Positions 38,360-47,340 of a stretch of 64,000 nt of DNA are shown one piece after another. The DNA comes from Gammaproteobacteria bacterium (GTDB taxonomy: Bacteria > Pseudomonadota > Gammaproteobacteria > JAADJB01): the NCBI GenBank assembly GCA_013151035.1, contig JAADJB010000023.1, forward strand, positions 50,156-114,155, read 5' to 3'. The translations under genes were made by a program, and so were the position numbers. The stretch's first letter is position 1. Every line of letters starts with the position of its first letter. The notes under the pieces are model-generated. The model did not search any database, was not told the DNA's origin, and saw only the letters and a program-made list of their open reading frames with translations.

Positions 38360-39843
38360 GACTTACCCCCTGCGCTCGCCAACGCCACCGCACGAAAGAT
38401 GGCTCGACCCTTGTTCATAGTCTCTTCCCATTCATTAGCCGGTATTGAGTCGGCGACAATTCCGGCACCCGCCTGAATCGACAACTCACCATTACGGATC
38501 ACCGCGGTGCGAATAGCTATCGCAGTATCCATATTGCCCGACCAGGATAAATAACCCACGGCTCCGGCATAAATCCCTCGCTTGATCGGCTCCAGCTCTT
38601 CGATAATCTCCATCGCCCGGATCTTCGGCGCACCACTCACCGTGCCTGCCGGGAAGGTTGCTCGCAGTACATCCATTGCCGATAGCCCAGGGCGAATCTG
38701 GCCGGTCACATTAGAGACAATATGCATCACATGGGAATAACGTTCGATCAGCATCTTTTCCGTTAATTGCACAGTGCCAATTTGACTCACCCGACCCGCA
38801 TCATTACGCCCCAAGTCAATTAACATCAGATGTTCTGCCAGTTCCTTGGGATCGGCCAACAGGTCTTGTTCATATTGACGATCCTGCGCCTCATCCATAC
38901 CGCGCGGACGTGTCCCTGCGATAGGACGCACAGTGACCTCTTCATCTTCTAATCGCACCAGAATCTCGGGGGATGAACCCACGATATGAAAATCACCCAG
39001 ATCCAGATAATACATATAAGGGGAGGGGTTCATTCCACGCAAGGTACGATAGAGTTTAAGGGGTGAATCAGTATATGGAATGGTCAGGCGTTGAGACAAC
39101 ACCACCTGCATAGCATCACCCGCAACTATATATTCTTTAATCCGATCAACCGCTGCCTCAAATTCAGCACGTGAAAAACCAGAGATAAAATCACTCTCCT
39201 GGATTTCCGTAGTGGCGGTAGCCGAATGATTATCATAGGGTGCGGTAAAGGGTTGGTGTAGACAAGCAACCAGTTCATCCAATCGCGCCTGAGCCTGAGC
39301 CCAGGCATCGGGCTGTGCAGGATCGGCATGCACCACCAGCATCATCTTACCGGCTAGATTGTCGAACACCACAATCTCATCCGAGACCATCAACAGAATA
39401 TCCGGGGTTGCCAACGGATCCTGTTTTTGACTACCCGCTAGACGCGGCTCCACATAGGCCACCGTATCGTAGCCAAAATAACCGACCAGACCGCCACTAA
39501 AACGCGGTAGACCGGCGACCTCAGCCACCTGATATCGTGCCTGGAAAGACTCAATCCAGGCCAGTGGATCTGCCACCTGATGGGACTCGATTACCTTACC
39601 GGACTCCACCAACTCAACCTGTTGCCCGGAGATACGCAACAAGGTCTTGCAGGGCAAACCAATAATGGAGTAACGCCCCCACTTCTCACCGCCCTGCACC
39701 GATTCAAACAGATAGGAATAAGGCCCAGCCGCCAACTTCAGATAGATACTGAGCGGGGTATCCAGATCAGCCGACACCTCTCGCATCACCGGGATGCGAT
39801 TATAATCCTGCTTTGCCAGTTGTTTAAAAGATTCCGGGGTCAT
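38353..39843 (-). CDS. trpE: Anthranilate synthase component I
   Basis: Chorismate-using enzyme of the first committed step to tryptophan. 496 residues. An N-terminal region with the LES-like [19 protein letters not shown], which can take part in Trp feedback, precedes the chorismate-binding domain with [37 protein letters not shown] and [19 protein letters not shown]. It starts 5 bases after gph. No trp leader peptide or attenuator was found here, so control probably acts on the longer rpe-gph transcript or on enzyme activity. Confidence 0.96.
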   Translation of the reverse strand: MTPESFKQLAKQDYNRIPVMREVSADLDTPLSIYLKLAAGPYSYLFESVQGGEKWGRYSIIGLPCKTLLRISGQQVELVESGKVIESHQVADPLAWIESFQARYQVAEVAGLPRFSGGLVGYFGYDTVAYVEPRLAGSQKQDPLATPDILLMVSDEIVVFDNLAGKMMLVVHADPAQPDAWAQAQARLDELVACLHQPFTAPYDNHSATATTEIQESDFISGFSRAEFEAAVDRIKEYIVAGDAMQVVLSQRLTIPYTDSPLKLYRTLRGMNPSPYMYYLDLGDFHIVGSSPEILVRLEDEEVTVRPIAGTRPRGMDEAQDRQYEQDLLADPKELAEHLMLIDLGRNDAGRVSQIGTVQLTEKMLIERYSHVMHIVSNVTGQIRPGLSAMDVLRATFPAGTVSGAPKIRAMEIIEELEPIKRGIYAGAVGYLSWSGNMDTAIAIRTAVIRNGELSIQAGAGIVADSIPANEWEETMNKGRAIFRAVALASAGGKSC

Positions 39844-39848
39844 TGATA

Positions 39849-40520
39849 TTACCCTTCCAATACTTCACCTAATTGGGCGAGTGAATCAATCACCAGGTCT
39901 GGATTCTCATCCCGAATGTCATTGCCATGATTATAACCGTAAGGCATACATACAATCTGAAAACCTGCCGCCCGTGCCGCCTTCACATCACTAACGGAAT
40001 CACCCACCATCAAACAATCGGTGGGTTCCACTCTGAAATAACGTGCCGCATGAATCAAGGGTGCCGGATCCGGTTTTTTCTTGTCTAGCGTATCGCCACA
40101 AACCACCAGCGCAAAGTAATCATAGATGTTCTTTTCCTTTAATAATGGAATGGTAAACTGCTCGGCCTTATTGGTAATACAGCCTAAGTGGTAATCATTA
40201 TCCTTGAGGAAATTCAGACCCTCGATAACACCCGGATACAAGGTACTGCGTTGACTGGTGTTTTCTGCATAGAGCTCCAGAAAGATCGGATAGGCCTGAT
40301 CAAGCAGCGCCTTATCCGAATCACCATCCAGCGTCCCGGTCAGGGCACGTTGAACCAATCGTTCGACACCATTACCCACCCAGTTACGCACCTCATCTTC
40401 ACCACAAACGGGTCTATCCAGACGCTTCATCATCTCATCAATGCAATAGGTGAGATCAGGTACGCTATCAATCAGCGTACCATCCAGGTCGATTAATACT
40501 AAATCAGGTTTTTTTATCAT
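39849..40520 (-). CDS. gph: Phosphoglycolate phosphatase
   Basis: HAD-family phosphatase that removes 2-phosphoglycolate. 223 residues. [17 protein letters not shown] carries the DxDGT nucleophile, then [10 protein letters not shown] (motif II) and [18 protein letters not shown] with [17 protein letters not shown] (motifs III and IV). It lies between rpe and trpE, the arrangement seen in pseudomonads. Confidence 0.93.
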   Translation of the reverse strand: MIKKPDLVLIDLDGTLIDSVPDLTYCIDEMMKRLDRPVCGEDEVRNWVGNGVERLVQRALTGTLDGDSDKALLDQAYPIFLELYAENTSQRSTLYPGVIEGLNFLKDNDYHLGCITNKAEQFTIPLLKEKNIYDYFALVVCGDTLDKKKPDPAPLIHAARYFRVEPTDCLMVGDSVSDVKAARAAGFQIVCMPYGYNHGNDIRDENPDLVIDSLAQLGEVLEG

Positions 40521-40534
40521 CGTTCAGTCAAGCC

Positions 40535-41227
40535 CTATACCGCTGCCTTTGCCAACTCACTGCGCATCGCACCGACCACAGTATCATAGACATTCTTATC
40601 ATCACTATTAGCCGCACCAAAGATGGCAGAACCAGCAACAAACATATCCGCACCCGCTTCAGCGATCTCACGGATGTTATCCACCTTCACACCACCATCA
40701 ACCTCAAGGCGAATATCACGACCACTGGCAGCAATAATCTTGCGTGCCTCACGCAGCTTATCCAACGTTGCCGGAATAAAGCTCTGACCACCAAAGCCTG
40801 GATTCACTGACATCAACAACACCAGATCCACCTTATCAATCACATAACGCAAATGATCCAGTGAGGTAGCGGGGTTAAATACCAGACCGGACTTACAACC
40901 CTCATTTTGAATCAGTTGCAGGCTACGATCGACATGTTCAGAGGCCTCAGGGTGAAAGGTGATATAACTAGCACCGGCAGCAGCAAAATCCGGGATGATT
41001 CGATCCACCGGTTTCACCATTAAATGAACATCAATTTCGGCAGTAACACCGTGTTTACGCAGGGCATCACAGACCAAAGGACCAATGGTCAGATTAGGCA
41101 CATAATGATTATCCATTACATCAAAATGGACAATATCCGCACCTGCGGCCAGGACATTATCCACCTCTTCGCCCAAACGCGCGAAGTCCGCCGAAAGAAT
41201 TGATGGCGCAATCTTGAAATCTGGCAT
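40535..41227 (-). CDS. rpe: Ribulose-phosphate 3-epimerase
   Basis: TIM-barrel enzyme linking ribulose-5-P and xylulose-5-P in the pentose phosphate or Calvin cycle. 230 residues. [48 protein letters not shown] and [11 protein letters not shown] are the active-site and metal motifs. First gene of the leftward rpe-gph-trpEGDC run. The 137-base gap to the divergent DUF3530 gene should hold its promoter, though no strong match was seen. Confidence 0.96.
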   Translation of the reverse strand: MPDFKIAPSILSADFARLGEEVDNVLAAGADIVHFDVMDNHYVPNLTIGPLVCDALRKHGVTAEIDVHLMVKPVDRIIPDFAAAGASYITFHPEASEHVDRSLQLIQNEGCKSGLVFNPATSLDHLRYVIDKVDLVLLMSVNPGFGGQSFIPATLDKLREARKIIAASGRDIRLEVDGGVKVDNIREIAEAGADMFVAGSAIFGAANSDDKNVYDTVVGAMRSELAKAAV

Positions 41228-41364
41228 AATCTAAAATCTCCAATTGATAAAATACAAGGCCGTTTGGCAAAGAGGGCAACTTTACCGCATTTTGCCTGTA
41301 TTTTCAGCATTCACCTAATAATTTAATCAATACCCTGTTCATTACCGGCTAATAGAGAGACATA

Positions 41365-42153
41365 ATGAAAGCTCATCACCTTCTGGCATTTATTGCATTA
41401 TTATCAATCGTCCCAGCCAGTTACGCATCAGATCTCGAAAAAGAAAAACGCTGGTCAGAACAAATCACTAATGCCATCCTGGTTGGTGAAGCTCAATGGC
41501 TTGAGGATCAACAGGGTAAATTTCTGACCATTTATAGTGAATCCAATCGCAGCCACGTCAAAGGAGCTGTCATTATCCTGCACGGTATGGGTGCCCACCC
41601 TGACTGGCAAGATGTCATCTACCCGTTACGCACCCGACTACCGGATGCAGGCTGGGCCACACTGTCCATACAAATGCCGATCCTGCCAAATAGTGCCAAT
41701 CAAACAGAATACTTACCCTTATTTGATGAAGTTCAACCACGCATACAAGCCGCCATCAACTTTCTGGAACAACAAAAACAGGGCCCGATTATCCTGCTGG
41801 GTCATAGTCTGGGGGCAACAATGGGGGCGCATTATCTTGCCAACACCCCAAAAAACAAGATTCAGGCCTTTATCGCTATCGGTATGAGTAGTAGCGATAC
41901 AGATCCTAAATTCAATAATGCAGAGCACCTGGCAAAGATCAACATCGCCATACTGGATCTCTACGGCAGCCAGGATCTTGATGGCGTATTAGACTCCGCT
42001 AAAAAACGCAAAAGTGCCGCCAAAAAAGGGGCTAACAGAGCATACAGACAAATAAAGGTTGAAGGAGCCGATCATATGTTCAATGGTCTGGATGATGAAT
42101 TATTACAGATTACAGGTAGTTGGCTACACAAGGTCATACGCAACCAGCGATAA
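41365..42153 (+). CDS. DUF3530 family alpha/beta hydrolase, exported
   Basis: 262 residues. Signal peptide MKAHHLLAFIALLSIVPASYA, then an alpha/beta-hydrolase fold with VIILHGMGAHPDW (oxyanion loop), ILLGHSLGATMG (nucleophile Ser in GHSLGA) and, late, LYGSQDLDGVLD and VEGADHMFNG (candidate Asp and His). This agrees with the DUF3530 family. It is probably periplasmic; the substrate is unknown. No operon partner. Confidence 0.8.
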   Translation: MKAHHLLAFIALLSIVPASYASDLEKEKRWSEQITNAILVGEAQWLEDQQGKFLTIYSESNRSHVKGAVIILHGMGAHPDWQDVIYPLRTRLPDAGWATLSIQMPILPNSANQTEYLPLFDEVQPRIQAAINFLEQQKQGPIILLGHSLGATMGAHYLANTPKNKIQAFIAIGMSSSDTDPKFNNAEHLAKINIAILDLYGSQDLDGVLDSAKKRKSAAKKGANRAYRQIKVEGADHMFNGLDDELLQITGSWLHKVIRNQR

Positions 42154-42311
42154 CCCGCACAAACACTACGTTAACCCTTCTTGCCATATGATAAATCTAC
42201 CTCTATAACTATGGGACATCTCTATTAATTGCTTATGTCCTCTGTCCTAAAGAGATCCCGTTTACGTCCGCTACAGTACACAGCAGACAGGTGATAAATA
42301 AGGAAAACGTT

Positions 42312-42605
42312 ATGGCGCAAAGCCCCAACCCGAACATTGGTGACTGGTACACGACTCTGGATAAAGAAGCCTTCGAGATTGTGGCTGTTGATAATGATGA
42401 TGACACCATTGAGATACAATATTTCGATGGCACCGTTGCCGAATGGGATCTGGAGACATGGATGGAAATGGAAATATCAACCTCCGCACCACCAGAGGAC
42501 TGGTCAGGTTCACTGGACATCGCACGAGAAGACTACGGCGTTGATCTTGAACGACACTGTGCTGATTCACAGGATGTACTAAGTATTATTGACAGGGAAC
42601 TCTAA
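42312..42605 (+). CDS. DUF6763-like small acidic protein
   Basis: 97 residues from MAQSPNPNIGDWYTTLDKEAFEIVAVDNDDDTIEIQYFDG; AAGGA lies 7 bases before this ATG, favouring it over one 21 bases upstream. It is strongly acidic, with a conserved core IGDWY..IEIQYFDGTVAEWDLETW and APPEDWSGSLD, which I associate with DUF6763, small proteins of unknown function common in gammaproteobacteria. Monocistronic. Confidence 0.65.
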   Translation: MAQSPNPNIGDWYTTLDKEAFEIVAVDNDDDTIEIQYFDGTVAEWDLETWMEMEISTSAPPEDWSGSLDIAREDYGVDLERHCADSQDVLSIIDREL

Positions 42606-42712
42606 CCCCCCCCAATGAATCCCTTATTGACTCACGGGTAAAAACCATTAAACATTGCTTATTATTGGACGCTACTCTTAACAAGAGACCGCATAAATAA
42701 GGAGCAATGAAT

Positions 42713-42907
42713 ATGAACATTATTTTTGACATGTGTAGTTATCAAACTGTGGTCCCGGCAGATGAATCACAAATGCCAAGATCCCCTTATGAAAAACTGG
42801 AAGCAGATATTCGTCTACAGTGCGTTGAAGCAGAGACGAATGACAACACCTTAGTAACGACAAACATTTATGCAGAAGGCATTGATCATTTTCTACAGCG
42901 CATGTAA
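42713..42907 (+). CDS. Hypothetical small protein
   Basis: 64 residues, MNIIFDMCSYQTVVPADESQMPRSPYEKLEADIRLQ. AAGGAG lies 8 bases before this ATG; another ATG at 42707 is too close to the Shine-Dalgarno. A strong hairpin follows 22 bases after the stop. No family is recognised. A good ribosome site plus terminator support a real gene. No signal peptide or membrane segment. Confidence 0.55.
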   Translation: MNIIFDMCSYQTVVPADESQMPRSPYEKLEADIRLQCVEAETNDNTLVTTNIYAEGIDHFLQRM

Positions 42908-42928
42908 TCTCCAACAAACCATTAAGAC

Positions 42929-42963
42929 AAAGGCAATGTGAACCAATTATTCACATTGCCTTT
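42929..42963. terminator. 14-bp perfect hairpin, likely terminator
   Basis: AAAGGCAATGTGAA pairs exactly with TTCACATTGCCTTT across the loop CCAATTA. The following CATTTG is a weak T tract. It ends the small gene at 42713. Confidence 0.7.
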
Positions 42964-43052
42964 CATTTGCACGTTTACAAAATACCCCTCAACCGTTACT
43001 GTATTGACTCGGCGCAAATACCAATGACCTGAAAACAAAGAAATAATCAGTT

Positions 43053-43859
43053 ATGAACCAACTTGGCATACAAGATTTATCCATTACTGTAATAGAACCC
43101 TCTTCCGTACAGGGAGGCATTATTACCCAGCACCTTGAAAACCTGGGTATTCGTAGCATTACTCTTGTTAATGATGGACGATCCGCTCTGGCACAGATAC
43201 AACAGTTCCTGCCCGACCTGATTATCAGCACTATGTATCTACCGGATATGAGTGCTACCGAGGTATTAGAAACCTTACGCAACCAGCCTGAAACCGAATC
43301 CATCGCCTTCATGCTGATATCCAGTGAAACATCATTTGCCATGCTCGATCCCCTGCGACAAGCCGGAATCATCGCCATTCTGCCCAAACCATTTACCCCG
43401 AAAGACCTATCAAACGCACTCAACTCAGCCATTGAATTTATTGACCCGGATAACCATATACTGGATGAAATCCAGCTTGAGGATCTGTCGCTATTAGTCG
43501 TTGATGACAGCGCCCTTGCTCGCAAACATATATCACGCGTACTCAATGGCCTCGGTATTGAAACGATTCAACAGGCCTGTGATGGAAAAGAAGCCATCAA
43601 ACTCATTGAAAAAAACTTTTACGACTTAATTGTTACCGACTACAATATGCCGGAAATGGATGGTGAAGAATTAACACGATACATCCGCGACAATAGTTCC
43701 CAACGCACCATCCCCGTCCTCATGGTCACCAGTGAAGAAAACGAAAGTCGTCTTGCTGCCGTGCAACAGGCTGGGGTGTCCGGCATCTGTGATAAACCCT
43801 TTGATACGAGCACTGTCAGAGATTTAATTTATCGCATATTAAAAGATGCCGAGACATAA
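43053..43859 (+). CDS. Tandem receiver (REC-REC) response regulator without output domain
   Basis: 268 residues. REC1 (about 10-120) has VIEPSS instead of the usual two acidic residues, and Thr60 in LIISTMYLPDMS at the phospho-Asp position, so it should not be phosphorylated. REC2 (about 146-266) is canonical: VVDDSALARKH (Asp151-Asp152), LIVTDYNMPEMDG (Asp196), MVTSEE (Thr/Ser) and CDKPF (Lys). No DNA-binding or enzymatic domain. Probably a CheY-like adaptor or phosphate sink. No histidine kinase lies nearby. Confidence 0.85.
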   Translation: MNQLGIQDLSITVIEPSSVQGGIITQHLENLGIRSITLVNDGRSALAQIQQFLPDLIISTMYLPDMSATEVLETLRNQPETESIAFMLISSETSFAMLDPLRQAGIIAILPKPFTPKDLSNALNSAIEFIDPDNHILDEIQLEDLSLLVVDDSALARKHISRVLNGLGIETIQQACDGKEAIKLIEKNFYDLIVTDYNMPEMDGEELTRYIRDNSSQRTIPVLMVTSEENESRLAAVQQAGVSGICDKPFDTSTVRDLIYRILKDAET

Positions 43860-43862
43860 AAC

Positions 43863-43880
43863 CGGGGTCAGACCCCGTTT
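43863..43880 (+). terminator. Short hairpin after the REC-REC gene
   Basis: CGGGG, loop TCAGA, CCCCG, then TTTATTG, 4 bases after the stop codon. Confidence 0.6.
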
Positions 43881-43987
43881 ATTGTAAAAAAATAGGCAAT
43901 ATTCATCAACAAACGCTTTACCCATAGCCTTATTGTGCTATCTTAGCTCTGTTATAAAATTTCATCACAATACAGAGGAGTTGTGGC

Positions 43988-44347
43988 ATGGCTGTAAAGA
44001 AAAAGGTTGTTAAAAAGAAAGCTGTTGCAAAGGCACCGAAAAAAGCGACCACAAAATCAGAAACTATTACCTACTTGTCAGAGAAAACCGGTTTAACCAA
44101 AAAAGATATTAATGCGGTATTTGATAATCTGGGCGTTTTAATTAAACGAGATATCAAGAAGAGTGGCCCAGGCGTATTCACTATTCCCGGTCTGCTAAAA
44201 ATAAAGACGGTACGGAAACCTGCAAAACGTGCGCAAAAGAATGTACCTAATCCATTCAAGCCTGGTGAGTTTACCGACCGCCCGGCAAAACCGGCTCATA
44301 CTGTCGTGAAAATTGCAGCACTTAAGGCATTAAAAGATATGGTCTAA
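43988..44347 (+). CDS. HU-family DNA-binding protein with basic N-terminal tail
   Basis: 119 residues. The first 23 are a Lys/Ala tail (MAVKKKVVKKKAVAKAPKKAT) resembling histone H1-like or SWIB-type tails. Then comes an HU/IHF fold (YLSEKTGLTKKDINAVFDNLGVLIKRDIKK, GVFTIPGLLKIKTVRKPAKRAQKNVPNPFKPGE). The NPFKPGE-like arm tip replaces the usual RNPxTG, so DNA bending may differ from standard HU. GAGGAG precedes the ATG. Probably a secondary nucleoid protein. Confidence 0.88.
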   Translation: MAVKKKVVKKKAVAKAPKKATTKSETITYLSEKTGLTKKDINAVFDNLGVLIKRDIKKSGPGVFTIPGLLKIKTVRKPAKRAQKNVPNPFKPGEFTDRPAKPAHTVVKIAALKALKDMV

Positions 44348-44452
44348 AATTTCAAGGGGTCAGAGCTCTTGAAAAGAATAAAGGGGGCAGACTTCAAGTC
44401 TGCCCCCTTTTTTTGGCTAACTCTTTTTCAAGAGCTCTGACCCCTTGAAATT
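44348..44452. terminator. Nested palindrome with bidirectional terminator core
   Basis: Outer arms of about 30 bases (AATTTCAAGGGGTCAGAGCT.. at 44348-44377 and its complement at 44422-44452) enclose an inner hairpin GGGGGCAGACT-TCA-AGTCTGCCCCC (44383-44407) with seven T after it. It separates the convergent HU and TerB genes. The TerB stop codon lies in the right outer arm. Confidence 0.8.
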
Positions 44453-44883
44453 CGGTGCTTTGCCTGCAGGTAATCGCGGTGACTCACATATAACAGATCT
44501 GCCAGTTTACGCATCAGATATTCTTCGTAGCGATCTAATCGGCCATCAGCATAGGCGACTCGCCATAACATCTCGATTAATTGTATCTTTCTGCCCTGAT
44601 CAAAGTGCTGATTAATCAGACGAGTAAACTGATGCAGGGAGGATGATTCATCGACCGCTGTTTTAGCCAACTCGGATAAATCACGCGATTCTTCTTCCGA
44701 AAAATTAAACACCTCAGATAATGCAACCCGTACTGCCTCATATTCTTGCTCAAAGGCATCGGCATCAGCCCTTACCATCTCAATCAACAAAGCGGCGGCG
44801 GCCATCTTTAATGCGGCATCCGAATCTTCAACAACATCACTGACGATGTATTGTGTAATAAAAGCCTTAAGACTAACAATCAT
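44428..44883 (-). CDS. TerB-family protein
   Basis: 151 residues, all-helical, with the TerB pattern AAAALLIEMVRADADAFEQEYEAVRVAL and IEMLWRVAYADGRLDRYEEYLMRKLADLLYV, which carries the acidic metal-site-like DG motif. TerB-like domains occur in tellurite-resistance and stress proteins and in DjlA; here it stands alone, so function is unknown. The last codons overlap the outer arm of the neighbouring palindrome. Confidence 0.8.
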   Translation of the reverse strand: MIVSLKAFITQYIVSDVVEDSDAALKMAAAALLIEMVRADADAFEQEYEAVRVALSEVFNFSEEESRDLSELAKTAVDESSSLHQFTRLINQHFDQGRKIQLIEMLWRVAYADGRLDRYEEYLMRKLADLLYVSHRDYLQAKHRISRGQSS

Positions 44884-44927
44884 AAAAGCCCACCTTGTTC
44901 TATAGCATTATTCTCTTGTCACCGACC

Positions 44928-45503
44928 TCATGGTCGCCGAATTTTGTATTGCTCACCTGAGTAGGATAACACCACACCATCCGATACAATAGCTTCAATG
45001 ACAGGACCTATAGCCAGCTGATCAGATTCATGATATTTATTCAAATCGACCAGAATAAACCGCCGCGTGGCATCACTGGAGTAAACATGTACATCCAGCT
45101 TGGGATAAGGCAATTCTGCACGTAACGATGATGGCAACTCATCCCACCATAAAACTTTACCATAAGGATCAGAAGGTGTATGGACGGCTATTATTTCAAC
45201 GACTGGCTCAACAACGCTTACCTCCGAAGAAGGGGCTGATAAAACAGTAGAGGGCTGCGTTAGCGGCTGTAATACCACCGCCTCTTTTACCACAACAGGG
45301 GATACATGTGGCACCACAACATCTTTCGTCAACAACCAATATAGCAGGCCAATTATTACCAATAACAGGATAACAATTATCGGCATCGCCCATACCGGGG
45401 CACGGCTATCAGCCACAGATCCCTGTATCGTATTAACACCCGGCACCTCAGTCTGCCTTCTTGACTGATCAGACTTCTTTAATGCTTCCAGGATATATGA
45501 CAT
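44928..45503 (-). CDS. gspB: General secretion pathway protein GspB
   Basis: 191 residues. The N-terminus MSYILEALKKSDQSRRQ is the hallmark of GspB/ExeB, followed by one membrane segment (VWAMPIIVILLLVIIGLLYWLLT), a Val/Pro-rich periplasmic linker, and the C-terminal GspB domain (LPSSLRAELPYPKLDVHVYS..FILVDLNKYHESDQLAIGPVIEAI). It works with GspA to place the type II secretin in peptidoglycan. 22 bases after gspA. No other gsp genes are in this window. Confidence 0.88.
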   Translation of the reverse strand: MSYILEALKKSDQSRRQTEVPGVNTIQGSVADSRAPVWAMPIIVILLLVIIGLLYWLLTKDVVVPHVSPVVVKEAVVLQPLTQPSTVLSAPSSEVSVVEPVVEIIAVHTPSDPYGKVLWWDELPSSLRAELPYPKLDVHVYSSDATRRFILVDLNKYHESDQLAIGPVIEAIVSDGVVLSYSGEQYKIRRP

Positions 45504-45525
45504 AAACTCTCTCTCAACAAACTAT

Positions 45526-47169
45526 TCAGCCAGGGAGGCCCGGCACCCGATCAACACGATACAGGTGTGGCACATCATCCTGCCAATGCTGATTTTGCAA
45601 ATGAATCAGGGTTTTTTCTCCAACCACTCCATCCACTTCAAGCCCCTGCTGTTGCTGGAACCTCATCACCTGTTGTTTGATAGATTCATCACTTATTTTT
45701 TGCTGGTTATTAGCACCCTGAGCCAGGGTCAAATGCTCCTTTAACCAACTCCGGCTATATTCATCTCGCAAACCTTGTTTAATCGCCTGATTATCCAACG
45801 ATGGTCGCCATAACAGAACATAATCTCCATACCAGATATCCGCCAATTCGCTTGTTGCAATCCAATAGGTCTCACCACCCAGCGACAACTCAACCTGCTC
45901 CCCCTGTAACGATAACAGAGACAACCACACCCTATGTCCTTGACGGGTAACAACACTGATCAGGGCAGGCCGATTAAACGTCTTCAGGTGCGCCAGGGTT
46001 CCCTTCCCCTGTAAACAACGCAGGCCATATTGATGCATCTGCTCGCAAGGCGCGCCATAAACAGCACCATCCTCCAGCGACACCTGCCAACGACCCAGCA
46101 ATACCCGCCATGCGTCCATACGACCACTGCCATCAAAACCATCAATGACATCACTCAGACTTGATTTTGGAGTTTGTTCAGCTACAGACTCCACCAACAC
46201 ATCAACAGGAACAGGAACAACATTTAATGTTCCCGCATCCAGATTGACAGCAGATAAGGATTCATCCGGCGCTGACTGCCAAACAATAATGCCGAACAAG
46301 ATCACTAACAGCAACAGTAACACCTTGCTTGATGCCCCATCAGCAAGCGATGATGAAACGGTTTCAGGCAATGCCTCAGCAGCAGCACGCCGCACGATAG
46401 AACGCGACACCTGGCGCTCATCCTCAACGTAAGCCCCCAGTAAGGAACGATCACATAAGGTGTTAATCAAGCGCGGAATCCCTTCTGTATACTTGTAAAT
46501 CGCCGTAACCGCCTGGCGATCAAAAAGCACCGAATGCACGCCACAGACCTCTAAGCGATGCTGAATATAGGCGCGAGTTTCAGCCAGGGTTAGTGGTTCC
46601 AGGTGATAACGAGCAGTAATACGCTGCGCCAGCTGTCGCATATCATCCCGCGCCAGCAGACCTCTAAGCTCAGGCTGACCAATTAACAGAATCTGTAATA
46701 ACTTCTGCTCAGTGGTCTCGAGATTGGTCAATAAACGCAACTGTTCCAACACCTCTGCGCTTAAATTCTGCGCCTCATCAATAATCAACACCGTACGCCG
46801 ACCCTTGGCATAGGTGTGCAACAAGTGCCGGTTCAGCGCATCCACCAGATTCTTCAGGGTCGCTGATGCCTTATCATAATCAACATGCAATTCATCGCAG
46901 ATCGTCGCCAATAATTCCAGCGCATTCAGTTTTGGATTGAGTATCCAGGCCACATCAACATGATCCGGTATCTGTTCCAGTAAACAACGACTGATCGTAG
47001 TCTTGCCAGTACCTACTTCGCCGGTCAACTGAACAAAACCGCCACCCTCACCAACACCATAGACAAGATGACCCAGTGCCTCACGATGACGCGGACTCAT
47101 AAACAAAAAACGGGGGTCAGGCGCAATGGAAAAAGGCTTTTCTTCCAGGCCAAAATATTTTTTATACAT
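45526..47169 (-). CDS. gspA: General secretion pathway ATPase GspA (ExeA)
   Basis: 547 residues from MYKKYFGLEEKPFSIAPDPRFLF, the typical ExeA start; an ATG-like start 15 bases upstream adds MARVV. An AAA domain with Walker A TGEVGTGKTT (about 49-58), Walker B VLIIDEAQNL and sensor GQPELRGLL fills the cytoplasmic half. One membrane segment (about 283-300) follows. The periplasmic part has a peptidase-C39-like region and a C-terminal peptidoglycan-binding domain (VMRFQQQQGLEVDGVVGEKTLIHL). Forms an operon with gspB. Confidence 0.92.
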   Translation of the reverse strand: MYKKYFGLEEKPFSIAPDPRFLFMSPRHREALGHLVYGVGEGGGFVQLTGEVGTGKTTISRCLLEQIPDHVDVAWILNPKLNALELLATICDELHVDYDKASATLKNLVDALNRHLLHTYAKGRRTVLIIDEAQNLSAEVLEQLRLLTNLETTEQKLLQILLIGQPELRGLLARDDMRQLAQRITARYHLEPLTLAETRAYIQHRLEVCGVHSVLFDRQAVTAIYKYTEGIPRLINTLCDRSLLGAYVEDERQVSRSIVRRAAAEALPETVSSSLADGASSKVLLLLLVILFGIIVWQSAPDESLSAVNLDAGTLNVVPVPVDVLVESVAEQTPKSSLSDVIDGFDGSGRMDAWRVLLGRWQVSLEDGAVYGAPCEQMHQYGLRCLQGKGTLAHLKTFNRPALISVVTRQGHRVWLSLLSLQGEQVELSLGGETYWIATSELADIWYGDYVLLWRPSLDNQAIKQGLRDEYSRSWLKEHLTLAQGANNQQKISDESIKQQVMRFQQQQGLEVDGVVGEKTLIHLQNQHWQDDVPHLYRVDRVPGLPG

Positions 47170-47193
47170 TACCACTCTTGCCAATTAACTCAA

Positions 47194-47301
47194 GAGGCAG
47201 GGCTTGCTCCTCTCTATCAGAGACCGTTGCCCGCAGGGATGCGGGCATCGAGCGGATGTATTCACGGCGTGTCTCTGATAGAGAGGAGCAAGCCCTGCCT
47301 C
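47194..47301. repeat. Double-hairpin palindromic element, copy 1
   Basis: 31-bp perfect arms (47194-47224 and 47271-47301; the inner end of the left arm reads CAGAGAC) enclose a small inner hairpin GCCCGC-AGGGAT-GCGGGC and the conserved linker GAGC..GATGTATTCACGGCGT. It lies between the hydrolase and gspA genes. Same architecture as 48017-48130 and 55555-55648. Confidence 0.85.
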
Positions 47302-47340
47302 GAATCCAAAACAGAACAACAAAGATACCACACTTCACCA

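Noticed and set aside
39844..39848. trp attenuator with leader peptide before trpE
   Set aside because: Only 5 bases separate gph and trpE, leaving no room for a leader peptide or alternative hairpins.
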